A stretch of 64,000 bases of DNA from Mangrovicoccus sp. HB161399 (GTDB lineage Bacteria > Pseudomonadota > Alphaproteobacteria > Rhodobacterales > Rhodobacteraceae), in assembly GCF_013184745.1 (NCBI RefSeq), contig NZ_JAATVU010000011.1, forward strand, positions 1 through 64,000. Direction: 5' to 3'. Shown here piece after piece: positions 53,700 through 62,393 of the stretch; position 1 is the stretch's first letter, and every line of letters begins with the position of its first letter. The notes below the pieces were generated by a model that searched no databases, was not told the origin of the DNA, and saw only the letters and a program-made list of their open reading frames with translations. The translations under genes and the position numbers were made by a program.

Positions 53700-54800
53700 T
53701 CAGTCCTCGATCTTGCGCGTGTCGACGATGGACAGGCCGTAGGCGTCGAGGCCGACGATCTTCGGCTTGGGGGAATTGGTCAGCAGCACCAGCTCGTGCA
53801 GGCCCAGCGAGCTGAGGATCTGCGCGCCGAGGCCGTAGCGGCGCAGCGTGGCCGGGCTTGCGGCATCCTCGGTGGCGAGCTTCAGCGTGGTGTCGCGGAT
53901 CAGCACGACGACGCCGCGGCCTTCCTCGGCGATCTGGGACATGGCGCGCTGGAACTCGGAGGCGCGGCCCGCTTCGCCGATGCCGACGATGTCGAGCATC
54001 GGGTCGAGCGTGTGCATCCGCGTCAGCACCGGGGCGCCGTCGGTCACGTCGCCCTTGACCAGCGCGATATGCTCGTCGCCATGCGACTGGTCGGTGTAGA
54101 TCTTCAGCGCCCAGTCGCCGCCGAATTCCGACGTGATCACGCGTTCCTCGGTGCATTTCACCAGGTTGTCGTGGCGGCGGCGGTAGGCGATCAGGTCGGC
54201 GATGGTGCCGATCTTGAGGTTGTGGAGCTGCGCGAAGGAGACGAGGTCGGGCAGGCGGGCCATCGAGCCGTCTTCCTTCATGATCTCGCAGATCACGCCG
54301 GAGGCGTTGAGTCCGGCCAGGCGCGAAACGTCCACTGCGGCCTCGGTATGGCCGGCGCGGACCAGCACGCCGCCGTCGCGGGCGCGCAGCGGGAAGATGT
54401 GGCCGGGGGTGGCGATGTCGGCGCCGGTCTTCGACGGGTCGATGGCGACGGCCACGGTGCGGGCGCGGTCATAGGCCGAGATGCCGGTGGTGACGCCTTC
54501 GCGGGCCTCGATCGAGACGGTGAAGGCGGTCTCGTGGCGCGAGGAGTTCTGCGAGGCCATCAGCGGCAGGCCGAGCGAGTCGATGCGGTGGCCCGGCAGG
54601 CTCAGGCAGATCAGGCCGCGGCCATGGGTGGCCATGAAGTTGATCGCTTCGGGCGTGGCCATCTGCGCGGGAATGACGAGGTCGCCCTCGTTTTCGCGGT
54701 CCTCGTGGTCGACCAGGATGAACATCCGCCCGTTGCGCGCGTCATCGATGATTTCCTCGATCGGAGAGATGGCGCTCTCGTACCCGTCCGGTTCCGACAT
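53700..54800 (-). CDS. ribB: 3,4-dihydroxy-2-butanone-4-phosphate synthase (RibBA-like, degenerate second domain)
   Basis: A 366-residue RibBA-shaped protein. The DHBP synthase half is intact: [16 protein letters not shown], the [11 protein letters not shown] segment and GHTEAAVD. The C-terminal half has the GTP cyclohydrolase II fold, but the zinc cysteines of that enzyme (CxRxHSxCxTGD...CDC) are absent; the corresponding region reads [14 protein letters not shown]. So it should supply butanone phosphate only, with a separate ribA elsewhere. Common in Rhodobacterales. Confidence 0.92.
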   Translation of the reverse strand: MSEPDGYESAISPIEEIIDDARNGRMFILVDHEDRENEGDLVIPAQMATPEAINFMATHGRGLICLSLPGHRIDSLGLPLMASQNSSRHETAFTVSIEAREGVTTGISAYDRARTVAVAIDPSKTGADIATPGHIFPLRARDGGVLVRAGHTEAAVDVSRLAGLNASGVICEIMKEDGSMARLPDLVSFAQLHNLKIGTIADLIAYRRRHDNLVKCTEERVITSEFGGDWALKIYTDQSHGDEHIALVKGDVTDGAPVLTRMHTLDPMLDIVGIGEAGRASEFQRAMSQIAEEGRGVVVLIRDTTLKLATEDAASPATLRRYGLGAQILSSLGLHELVLLTNSPKPKIVGLDAYGLSIVDTRKIED

Positions 54801-55006
54801 TCCGCGACTCCTGTGCCTTGCCCGTGGAGCGTCCGGTTAGCGCAATGCGGCGGGTTTGGCCAGAGCAGAGCGGCGCTGCGGATGTGCGGGACCGCACGGA
54901 ATGCCGCGGTTCTGCGCGCCAGGAGCGGCCAGGGGCGGGTCAGGGCGGCTCCGGGGCCGTTTCGGGGCGGTCCCGGGGGGCATTGGCGGGACGCGCCCGG
55001 CCCGGG

Positions 55007-56227
55007 CTATTGCGCGGCGCGGTACCAGGCGACGAGCACCGCGCGGTCCTCGTCGGTCATGTAGTTGTAGGCGCCCGGCGGCATCGCGTGGGTGACCCCG
55101 GCCTGGAGGTAGATGTCGCGGGCATGGGTTGCGACCCAGCCCTCGCTGTCGAGCCGCACCGCGTTGGGCGCATGTCCCAGCCCGGGCACGCCCGGCTCGG
55201 GCGCATGGCACATCGAGCAGTTGTTGATGACGAGCTCGGCTGCCTCCTCGAAGCCCGGCGCGGCGGCATAGCGCTGCGCCGCCGGGGTCAGCTTCGCTTC
55301 GTCCTCCCAGTCCATGTTCTGGACCGGCGCGAGGCTCAGCCCCACGATGGCGAGGAACAGCAGGGCGGTCGCGCCCCAGGTCCACCACAGCAGCTTCTTC
55401 GTCGCGTGCATGGTGTTGAAGAAATGCCGGATGGTCACGCCCATCAGGAAGACCAGCGCCGCGATCAGCCAGTTCCACTGGCTGGCGAAGGCCAGCGGGT
55501 AGTGGTTCGACAGCATCAGGAAGAGCACGGGCAGCGTCAGGTAGTTGTTGTGGGTCGACCGCTGCTTGGCGATGATCCCGTATTTCGGGTCGGGCGTGCG
55601 GCCCGCCTTAAGGTCGGCCACCGTGATCCGCTGGTTCGGCATGATCACGAAGAACACGTTCGCCGACATGATCGTCGCGGTGAAGGCCCCCAGATGCAGC
55701 ATCGCCGCCCGGCCCGAGAAGACATGGGTGTAGAAGAAGGCGATGACGACCAGGATCACGTAGAGCCCGATCATCAGCTTGGTGTGGTCGTCGCCGTATT
55801 TCGACTTGCAGATCAGGTCATAGGCGATCCAGCCGAAGGCCAGCGAGCCCACCGAGATCAGGATTGCCGCCCAGGACGGGATGTCGAGCGTGTTGGGGTC
55901 GACCAGGTAGAAATCGGCGCCGAGGTAGTAGACCAGGATCAGGAGCGCGAAGCCGGAAAGCCAGGTCGTGTAGGCCTCCCATTTGAACCAGACCAGATCC
56001 TCGGGCATCTTCGCCGGGGCCACCAGGTATTTCTGGATGTGGTAGAACCCGCCGCCATGGACCTGCCATTCCTCGCCCTTGACGCCTTCCTTGGGTTCCA
56101 GCGGCGGGCGCAGGCCAAGGTCGAGCGCAATGAAATAGAACGAGGATCCGATCCAGGCGATGCCTGTGATCACATGCAGCCAGCGGACGGCAAATTCCGC
56201 CCAGGCCTCGATCAGGGTCATGTCCAA
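55007..56227 (-). CDS. puuD: Urate hydroxylase PuuD (membrane, cytochrome c fused)
   Basis: A 406-residue urate oxidase of the PuuD type. Around nine membrane helices form the N-terminal domain (for example ITGIAWIGSSFYFIALDLG). The C-terminal cytochrome c has the heme motif CSMCH and a candidate axial Met (HAMPPGA). It converts urate to 5-hydroxyisourate and feeds electrons to the respiratory chain. It stands next to hpxO and uraH. Bases 54801-55006 upstream of ribB hold no gene. Confidence 0.93.
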   Translation of the reverse strand: MDMTLIEAWAEFAVRWLHVITGIAWIGSSFYFIALDLGLRPPLEPKEGVKGEEWQVHGGGFYHIQKYLVAPAKMPEDLVWFKWEAYTTWLSGFALLILVYYLGADFYLVDPNTLDIPSWAAILISVGSLAFGWIAYDLICKSKYGDDHTKLMIGLYVILVVIAFFYTHVFSGRAAMLHLGAFTATIMSANVFFVIMPNQRITVADLKAGRTPDPKYGIIAKQRSTHNNYLTLPVLFLMLSNHYPLAFASQWNWLIAALVFLMGVTIRHFFNTMHATKKLLWWTWGATALLFLAIVGLSLAPVQNMDWEDEAKLTPAAQRYAAAPGFEEAAELVINNCSMCHAPEPGVPGLGHAPNAVRLDSEGWVATHARDIYLQAGVTHAMPPGAYNYMTDEDRAVLVAWYRAAQ

Positions 56228-56266
56228 CGCGTCTTCCTCCTCCTGTGCCGCCGCTGCGCCCGCGCG

Positions 56267-57424
56267 TCAGTCCAGCGGATTGCCTGCAATGTTCGAAATG
56301 ATGCCGCGCATGATGTTGGTGCCGTCTTCCCGGCGCAGGCCGTCATACCATTCCTGCGTCGCCGCGGGGTCCTTGGCATGGGTGACGTCGCAGCGCTTGC
56401 GCGCGCGCAGCACCAGGTCGGCGGCGCGTTCGGTGCGGCGGCCTTGGTAGCGCATCAGCGCGTCCTCGATGCCCAGCGTGTTGGTCTGCAGCGCGATCGC
56501 CAGCACGACGGCATCTTCCAGCGCCATGCAGCCGCCCTGGCCGATATCCGGCGTCGTGTTGTGCGCCGAGTCGCCCAGCAGCGCGATGCGCCCCTTCACC
56601 CAGGTGTGGAACGGGTCGATGTCGTGGATCTCGACGCGGTTGGTCGCCATCGGGTCGATCCGGTCGATCAGCGCCTGCACCGGCTCCGCCCAGCCCGCGA
56701 ACTGCGCCTTCAGCGTCGCCTTGAAATCCTCGCGCGCGATGGTCTGGCCGGACTCCCCGGGCGTGTCGAAGAAGAAGTAGAACCGCTCCCCGGCAATCGG
56801 CATCAGCGAGACGCGCTTGCCCTCGCCGAGGAAGACCGTCCACTGGTCGTCGGGGGCCAGGGCGGCATCGACCGGCACCAGCCCGTTCCAGTTCACGTAG
56901 CCGGCATAGCGCCGCTCGGCCCGCCTGCCGAGCACATGGGTGCGCACCACCGAATGCGCGCCGTCCGCGCCGATCAGCATGTCGGCGGTATCCGTGCTGC
57001 CGTCCTCGAAGGTGGCGGTGACCGTGTCGCCCTGCTGTTCCACCGCGGTGACCTTGCGGCCGAGATGCAGGGTTTCGGGGCCGAAGACCCGCATCAGCAT
57101 CATCTGCAGCTCGGCGCGCGAGACCGGGTAGGGGCGCTGCCCGACCTCCTCGACCAGCGGGGCGAAGCTGAACTGGGTCATCACCTCGCCCGCCAGCCCG
57201 TCGACATAGGCCATCCCGTCCATGCGCCCGCCGATCGCGGCGACCTCGTCGCGCAGGCCCAGGTAGTTCAGGCACTTGACCCCGTTCGACCAGACCGAGA
57301 TCGCCGCGCCCACCGGCTTCACCTCGGTCACCCGGTCATAGATGGCCACGTCCCAGCCGATGCGCCGCAGCGCGATCCCCGCGCTGAGCCCGCCGATGCC
57401 TGCGCCGACAATGATGACTTTCAT
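56267..57424 (-). CDS. hpxO: FAD-dependent urate hydroxylase
   Basis: HpxO (385 aa) is a flavoprotein monooxygenase that converts urate to 5-hydroxyisourate with NADH. FAD motifs: [20 protein letters not shown] at the N-terminus, [12 protein letters not shown] and [19 protein letters not shown]. It resembles salicylate hydroxylases, but the urate genes on both sides decide the substrate. A second urate oxidase (puuD) sits beside it, so the step is doubled. It lies 39 bp from puuD. Confidence 0.9.
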   Translation of the reverse strand: MKVIIVGAGIGGLSAGIALRRIGWDVAIYDRVTEVKPVGAAISVWSNGVKCLNYLGLRDEVAAIGGRMDGMAYVDGLAGEVMTQFSFAPLVEEVGQRPYPVSRAELQMMLMRVFGPETLHLGRKVTAVEQQGDTVTATFEDGSTDTADMLIGADGAHSVVRTHVLGRRAERRYAGYVNWNGLVPVDAALAPDDQWTVFLGEGKRVSLMPIAGERFYFFFDTPGESGQTIAREDFKATLKAQFAGWAEPVQALIDRIDPMATNRVEIHDIDPFHTWVKGRIALLGDSAHNTTPDIGQGGCMALEDAVVLAIALQTNTLGIEDALMRYQGRRTERAADLVLRARKRCDVTHAKDPAATQEWYDGLRREDGTNIMRGIISNIAGNPLD

Positions 57425-57443
57425 ACTCGTTACCTCGGAAAAC

Positions 57444-57800
57444 TCAGCTGCCGCGATACGTGGAATAGCTGTAGGGAGAGAGAAGCAGCGGCACGTGGTA
57501 ATGCGCCGCCGGGTCGGCCACGCCGAAGCGGATCGGGATCAGGTCGAGAAACAGCGGGCTCTCGGTCGCCTGTCCGGTGGCCCGCAGGTAGTCCCCGGCC
57601 ATGAATTCCAGCTCGTATTCGCCGGTCCCGAAATTCTGCTTGGGCAGGATCGGCGTGTCGGTGCGGCCGTCCTCGTTGGTGTGCATCGCCGCCAGGAGCT
57701 CGCGGCCGGCGGGCTCGATCCGGTAGAGCACGATCTTCATCCCGGCGGCAGGACAGCCGCGGGCGGTGTCGAGCACGTGGGTCGTCAGGTATCCGTTCAT
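57444..57800 (-). CDS. uraH: 5-hydroxyisourate hydrolase (transthyretin-like)
   Basis: A 118-residue transthyretin-related hydrolase. The N-terminal [15 protein letters not shown] and the C-terminal tetrapeptide YRGS are the family signature; active-site His and Arg are in place. It acts on the product of HpxO/PuuD. The next enzyme (OHCU decarboxylase) is not in this window. First gene of the minus-strand urate operon, 19 bp from hpxO. Confidence 0.95.
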   Translation of the reverse strand: MNGYLTTHVLDTARGCPAAGMKIVLYRIEPAGRELLAAMHTNEDGRTDTPILPKQNFGTGEYELEFMAGDYLRATGQATESPLFLDLIPIRFGVADPAAHYHVPLLLSPYSYSTYRGS

Positions 57801-57814
57801 TCTTGCCCCGTTTT

Positions 57815-57848
57815 CCGGCAGTCGCGCCCAAAAAATGGGCTTTGCCGG
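57815..57848 (-). promoter_or_regulatory. Nested stem-loop in the uraH leader
   Basis: Outer arms CCGGCA (57815-57820) / TGCCGG (57843-57848) enclose an inner hairpin GCCCA-AAAAA-TGGGC (57826-57840). It lies 15-48 bp upstream of uraH in the divergent uraH/permease gap. It could be an operator or an mRNA leader structure. Confidence 0.4.
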
Positions 57849-57971
57849 GGTCTTGTCCGTTTCCGCTCTGCGCGGCTGCTGCATCGGCTGGCCGCTCTGG
57901 CACAGTTCCCGACGAAGTGGGGACAGGCAAGAGGATGCGGTGCGGCATCCTGACGAATGAGGGGCAATCAT

Positions 57972-59381
57972 ATGAGTGATGAATCCATAGGCACTGCCGC
58001 GCAATTGCGCGACCCGAATTACATGCCGCCCTTGGCGAAGGCGATCCCGCTGGGCATCCAGCACGTGCTGTCGATGTTCGTGTCGAACGTGACGCCGGCG
58101 ATCATCGTGGCGGGCGCGGCCGGCTTCGGTTTCGGCTCGGGCTCGCCGGATTTCCCGGAGCTGCTGTACCTGATCCAGATGGCGATGCTGTTCGCAGGGG
58201 TGGCGACGCTGATCCAGACCGTCTCGATCGGTCCGGTCGGCGCCAAGCTGCCGATCGTGCAGGGGACGTCCTTCGCCTTCCTGCCGATCATGATCCCGCT
58301 GGTCGCGGGCAAGGGCGTCGACGGGCTTGCCGCGCTCTTCACCGGCGCCTTCATCGGCGGCCTGTTCCATTTCTGCCTGGGCTTCGTGATCGGCAAGATC
58401 CGCTTCGCGCTGCCGCCGCTGGTGACCGGGCTCGTCGTGCTGATGATCGGCCTGGCGCTGGTGCAGGTCGGCATCCAGTACGCGGCGGGCGGCGTTCCGC
58501 TGAAGGGCACGCCGGAATACGGCAACCTGGCGCATTGGTCGGCGGCGATCATCGTGGTGCTGGTGACGCTGGGGGTGAAGTTCTTCACCCATGGCATCCT
58601 GTCGATCTCGGCGGTACTGATCGGCCTCGCGGTGGGCTATGTCTACACCATCCTGATCGGCACGCTGCCGGTGGCCTCGATCGCCGGCAGCTGGAACAAC
58701 GCGGCCGCCTTCTCGCTGCCCGATCCGTTCCGCTACGGCTTCGAGTTCAGCCTGGCCGCCGTCATCGGCTTCTGCCTGATGGCCGTGGTCTCGGCGATCG
58801 AGACGGTGGGCGACGTCTCGGGCATCACCAAGGGCGGCGCCGACCGCGAGGCGACCGAGGAGGAGATCACCGGCGCGACCTTCGCCGACGGCGGAGGCAC
58901 GGCGCTCGCGGCGGTCTTCGGCTCGCTGCCGAACACCTCCTTCTCGCAGAATGTCGGGCTGATCGCGATGACCGGCGTGATGAGCCGCCACATCGTGACG
59001 ATCGGCGCAATCTTCCTGATCATCTGCGGCCTGGTGCCGAAGGTCGGCGGGCTGATCCGCACCATCCCGATCGAAGTGCTGGGCGGCGGCGTCATCGTGA
59101 TGTTCGGCATGGTCGTGGCCTCGGGCATCTCGATGCTCTCGGTGGTGACCTGGGACAAGCGCAACATGGTGATCTTCGCGATCTCGCTGTCGCTGGGGCT
59201 GGGCCTGCAGCTGGAGCCGACCGCGCTGCAGCACCTGCCCGACACCGCGCGGATCCTGCTGACCTCGGGGCTGCTGCCCGCCGCCGGCCTGGCGGTGGTG
59301 CTGAACCTGATCCTGCCCGTCCCGCTGAGCGAGGAAAGCACCGAGGAAATCTCGGGCGGCATGGCCGGGTCGAAGACCTGA
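57972..59381 (+). CDS. Urate/xanthine permease (NCS2 family)
   Basis: A 469-residue NCS2 permease with about 14 membrane segments. The family motif is [10 protein letters not shown] (N-x-G-x4-T), and GSFGFG-like and [16 protein letters not shown] segments are also present. Closest in layout to UacT/YgfU urate or xanthine transporters. The start [11 protein letters not shown] follows GAGGGG; an upstream ATG at 57957 would add five residues. It diverges from uraH-hpxO-puuD, so it probably imports their substrate. Confidence 0.88.
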   Translation: MSDESIGTAAQLRDPNYMPPLAKAIPLGIQHVLSMFVSNVTPAIIVAGAAGFGFGSGSPDFPELLYLIQMAMLFAGVATLIQTVSIGPVGAKLPIVQGTSFAFLPIMIPLVAGKGVDGLAALFTGAFIGGLFHFCLGFVIGKIRFALPPLVTGLVVLMIGLALVQVGIQYAAGGVPLKGTPEYGNLAHWSAAIIVVLVTLGVKFFTHGILSISAVLIGLAVGYVYTILIGTLPVASIAGSWNNAAAFSLPDPFRYGFEFSLAAVIGFCLMAVVSAIETVGDVSGITKGGADREATEEEITGATFADGGGTALAAVFGSLPNTSFSQNVGLIAMTGVMSRHIVTIGAIFLIICGLVPKVGGLIRTIPIEVLGGGVIVMFGMVVASGISMLSVVTWDKRNMVIFAISLSLGLGLQLEPTALQHLPDTARILLTSGLLPAAGLAVVLNLILPVPLSEESTEEISGGMAGSKT

Positions 59382-59395
59382 GGGCCGGGCGCATT

Positions 59396-59420
59396 CCCTC
59401 TCCCCCCGCGGGGGAGAGGG
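59396..59420. repeat. Palindrome CCCTCTCCCC/GGGGAGAGGG
   Basis: A perfect 10-bp stem with a CCGCG loop 14 bp after the permease stop, followed by CCAGGGTGAGGGGG. The same stem is found at 43190-43212. This is a dispersed palindromic repeat type seen in many proteobacterial genomes; it may also end the permease and regA transcripts. Confidence 0.7.
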
Positions 59421-59462
59421 CCAGGGTGAGGGGGGCGTGCCGCAGGGCGCGCCCCTTTTCCG

Positions 59463-60017
59463 TCAGCGCGGGCTGCGCTTGGCCAGGATGCGCTGCAGCG
59501 TCCGGCGGTGCATGTTCAGCCGCCGCGCGGTTTCCGAGACGTTGCGGTCGCACAGCTCGTAGACGCGCTGGATGTGCTCCCAGCGGACGCGGTCGGCCGA
59601 CATCGGGTTCTCCGGCGGCGGCGGCAGCTCGTCCTGGGCGGCCAGCAGGGCCGAGGTGATGTCATTGGCATCGGCCGGCTTCGACAGGTAGTCGGTCGCG
59701 CCGATCTTCACCGCGGCCACCGCGGTGGCGATGGCGCCGTAGCCGGTCAGGACGACCACCCGGCAGTCGGGGCGCTTCTCGCGCAGCACCTCGACCACGT
59801 CGAGCCCGTTGCCGTCCTCCAGCCGCAGGTCCACCACGGCGAAGGCCGGCGGGCGCGCCGTCGCGATTGCCTTGCCTGCCGCGACCGAGCCCGCGCATTC
59901 CGGCTCGAAGCCGCGCTTCTCCATGGCGCGCGACAGCCGCTTCAGGAACGGCTCGTCATCGTCAACCAGGAGCAGGCTCTTGTCCTCCCCGATGTCCTGC
60001 ATCTCTGCTTCGGCCAT
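59463..60017 (-). CDS. regA: Redox response regulator RegA/PrrA/ActR
   Basis: RegA (184 aa) is the response regulator of the global redox system. The receiver has DDD at the N-terminus and the phospho-acceptor Asp in VVDLRLEDGNGLDVV; the linker is proline-rich (PPPPENP). The Fis-like HTH SETARRLNMHRRTLQRIL ends the protein. It controls photosynthesis, nitrogen and carbon fixation genes in relatives. It is 63 bp downstream of senC. No hvrA follows it. Confidence 0.95.
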   Translation of the reverse strand: MAEAEMQDIGEDKSLLLVDDDEPFLKRLSRAMEKRGFEPECAGSVAAGKAIATARPPAFAVVDLRLEDGNGLDVVEVLREKRPDCRVVVLTGYGAIATAVAAVKIGATDYLSKPADANDITSALLAAQDELPPPPENPMSADRVRWEHIQRVYELCDRNVSETARRLNMHRRTLQRILAKRSPR

Positions 60018-60080
60018 GGCTCTCTCCGTATTTCTCGTTTTTCAACGTCTAGGACACCCTGCCGCGGGCGTCAATTTGGG

Positions 60081-60734
60081 TCACATCCTGTCAACAAAGC
60101 AGGCGGTCCTGGCTGCAACATCCTCGGCCAGGGACGTGCCCTCCGCGAAATCGGGATGGCGGAAGAATTCCACCACGCCGTAGCCGGGCAGCACCAGGTA
60201 GGTGAAGGTCGAATGGTCGACCAGGTAATAAGGGTTCTCGTCCTTGTCCTCGTGCAGCCGGTAATATGTCTTGTAGGCCTGGCTCGCCGCCTTGATCTGC
60301 TCGGGGCTGCCGGTCAGCCCGATCATCCGCTCGTGGAAATTGGCGGCGAACTGGCCGACCACCTCGGGCGTGTCGCGCGCCGGATCGACCGAGATGAAGA
60401 CCGGGGTCACCTCGATGCCGTCCTCCTCCTCGAGGATATAGGCCGCCTCGGCATTGCGCTGGTTGTCCAGAGGGCAGACATCCGGACAGAAGGTATAGCC
60501 GAAATAGACCAGCGAGGGTTCCGTGATCACGTCCTTGTCGGTCACAGTCTCGCCCTCGGAATTCACCAGCGTGAAGGGCCCGCCGACCGCGCCCATGCCG
60601 CCCGCGACCGCGGTTTCGCGGCAGTCCGCGAACCGGTCGTCGCCCTTGCCGCCCAGCAGGACATAGCCCGCGGTGCCGCCCAGCACCGCGGCAAGGGCAG
60701 TTCCGGCGAGCAGGACGGCGAGACGGGGGGACAT
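60081..60734 (-). CDS. senC: SCO1/SenC/PrrC copper protein
   Basis: A 217-residue thioredoxin-fold protein with one N-terminal membrane anchor (LAVLLAGTALAAVLGGTAGY). The copper ligands are CPDVC and the His in LVDHSTFTYLV. It delivers copper to cytochrome c oxidase and modulates RegB signalling in Rhodobacter. The start MSPRLAVLLAG at 60734 puts the anchor at the N-terminus. Divergent from regB, as in the standard cluster. Confidence 0.94.
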   Translation of the reverse strand: MSPRLAVLLAGTALAAVLGGTAGYVLLGGKGDDRFADCRETAVAGGMGAVGGPFTLVNSEGETVTDKDVITEPSLVYFGYTFCPDVCPLDNQRNAEAAYILEEEDGIEVTPVFISVDPARDTPEVVGQFAANFHERMIGLTGSPEQIKAASQAYKTYYRLHEDKDENPYYLVDHSTFTYLVLPGYGVVEFFRHPDFAEGTSLAEDVAARTACFVDRM

Positions 60735-60820
60735 GGCACAACTCCTTTGCACTCCGCCTGCATCCCATATAGAGAGACGCACCAGCGACCAAGAGGGAAC
60801 CGGGCAGGCCACGGACAGAA

Positions 60821-62209
60821 ATGGAAGATCCCGCGCTAGATCCCTTCAACCCGGCGGCCCGCACCCATTGGATCCGGCTGCGCACGCTGGTCGTGCTGCG
60901 CTGGATCGCCATCGTGGGCCAGCTGGCGGCCATCACCATCGTCGACCGCTATTTCCGCGTCGAGCTGGAGCTGGGGCTGTGCTACCTCGCGGTCGGCGCC
61001 TCGATCATCGCCAACCTGCTGGCGATCCTGGTCTTCCCCGAGAACAAGCGGCTGAGCGAGAGCGAAGTGGTGTCGATGCTGCTCTTCGACATCTCGCAGC
61101 TGAGCTTCCTGCTCTACCTGACCGGCGGGCTGCACAATCCCTTCGCGCTGCTGATCCTCGTGCCGGTGACGATCTCGGCCTCGGCGCTGACGCTGGGCTC
61201 GACGCTGCTCCTGGGCGCGGTATCCTGCACGCTGCTGACGCTGGTGGCGGTGTTCCACCTGCCGCTGAGGACCGCGGCGGGGCGGATCGTCGACATGCCG
61301 AACGACTTCATCGTCGGCTTCTGGCTGGCGCTGAACATCGGCATCGTCTTCCTCGCCTCCTACGCCCGGCGGATCTCGCTGGAGATCCACTCGATGTCCG
61401 AGGCGCTGCTGGCGACGCAGATGGCGCTGGTGCGCGAGCAGAAGCTGACCGACCTGGGCGGGGTCGTCGCCGCGGCCGCGCACGAGCTGGGCACGCCGCT
61501 GGCCACGATCAAGCTGGTCAGCTCAGAACTGGTGGGCGAGCTCGACGATCCCGACCTGAAGAGCGATGCCGAGCTGATCCGCGACCAGGCCGACCGCTGC
61601 CGCGACATCCTGCGCTCGATGGGGCGGGCGGGCAAGGACGACAAGCACCTGCTGACCGCGCCGCTCGACACCGTGATCCGCGAGGCGGCCGAGCCGCACA
61701 TGGCGCGCGGCAAGCAGGTGCATTTCCACGTTTCCCCGGCCTCGGGCGGCGACAGCGAGCAGCCGGTCATCTACCGCAAGCCCGAGATCATCCACGGCCT
61801 GCGCAACCTCGCCCAGAACGCCGTCGACTTCGCCGAGGGCCATATCTGGGTCGATGCGCAATGGACCGAGGATTCGATCATCATCCGCATCGCCGATGAC
61901 GGCGCCGGGTTCCAGCCGCAGGTGATCGGCCGCCTCGGCGATCCGTTCCTGCGCCGCCGCAAGACCGCCGAGGAAAAGGCCCGCCGCCCGGAATACGAGG
62001 GCATGGGGCTTGGGCTCTTCATCGCCAAGACCCTGCTGGAGCGTTCGGGCGCGAGCCTGCGCTTCTCCAACGGCCGCGACGTCCATGCCGGGGTGCAGCC
62101 GGGCCAGGGCCAGCGCAGCGGCGCGATCATCGAAGTCACATGGCCGATGGACCGGCTGACCCGGTCCGAGCGCGGCGCCCTCGGCGAGAACGAGCCGATC
62201 CGCGCCTAG
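60821..62209 (+). CDS. regB: Redox sensor histidine kinase RegB/PrrB
   Basis: RegB (462 aa). Six membrane segments; the quinone-site motif GGLHNPF lies between helices 3 and 4. The H-box is AAAHELGTPLATI, and the redox-active Cys lies 40 or so residues later in QADRCRDIL. The ATPase has ADDGAGF and GMGLGLFIAKTLL. All signature residues for quinone and thiol sensing are kept, so the system should be functional. Divergent from senC-regA across 86 bp. Confidence 0.95.
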   Translation: MEDPALDPFNPAARTHWIRLRTLVVLRWIAIVGQLAAITIVDRYFRVELELGLCYLAVGASIIANLLAILVFPENKRLSESEVVSMLLFDISQLSFLLYLTGGLHNPFALLILVPVTISASALTLGSTLLLGAVSCTLLTLVAVFHLPLRTAAGRIVDMPNDFIVGFWLALNIGIVFLASYARRISLEIHSMSEALLATQMALVREQKLTDLGGVVAAAAHELGTPLATIKLVSSELVGELDDPDLKSDAELIRDQADRCRDILRSMGRAGKDDKHLLTAPLDTVIREAAEPHMARGKQVHFHVSPASGGDSEQPVIYRKPEIIHGLRNLAQNAVDFAEGHIWVDAQWTEDSIIIRIADDGAGFQPQVIGRLGDPFLRRRKTAEEKARRPEYEGMGLGLFIAKTLLERSGASLRFSNGRDVHAGVQPGQGQRSGAIIEVTWPMDRLTRSERGALGENEPIRA

Positions 62210-62330
62210 CCTGCCGGGCCGCGCGCCCGGCGGCGGCCATGCCGGCGGTGCCGCAGATTTCATCGCGCGGTTGCAGCCGGATGCGGGAAGGCCCGGCGCG
62301 GCGGTGCGGACCGCAGCGGCCGCCCGCCGA

Positions 62331-62345
62331 TTAATGAACCATTAA
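62331..62345. promoter_or_regulatory. CtrA binding box TTAA-N7-TTAA
   Basis: TTAATGAACCATTAA matches the CtrA consensus exactly. It is 48 bp before the start of the PAS-domain gene, in an otherwise GC-rich region, and is the only full site seen in the window. Confidence 0.65.
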
Positions 62346-62393
62346 CCATTAGGCGTCACCGCTAGATCTGAGGATTCTTGCGGATTGGCATAC

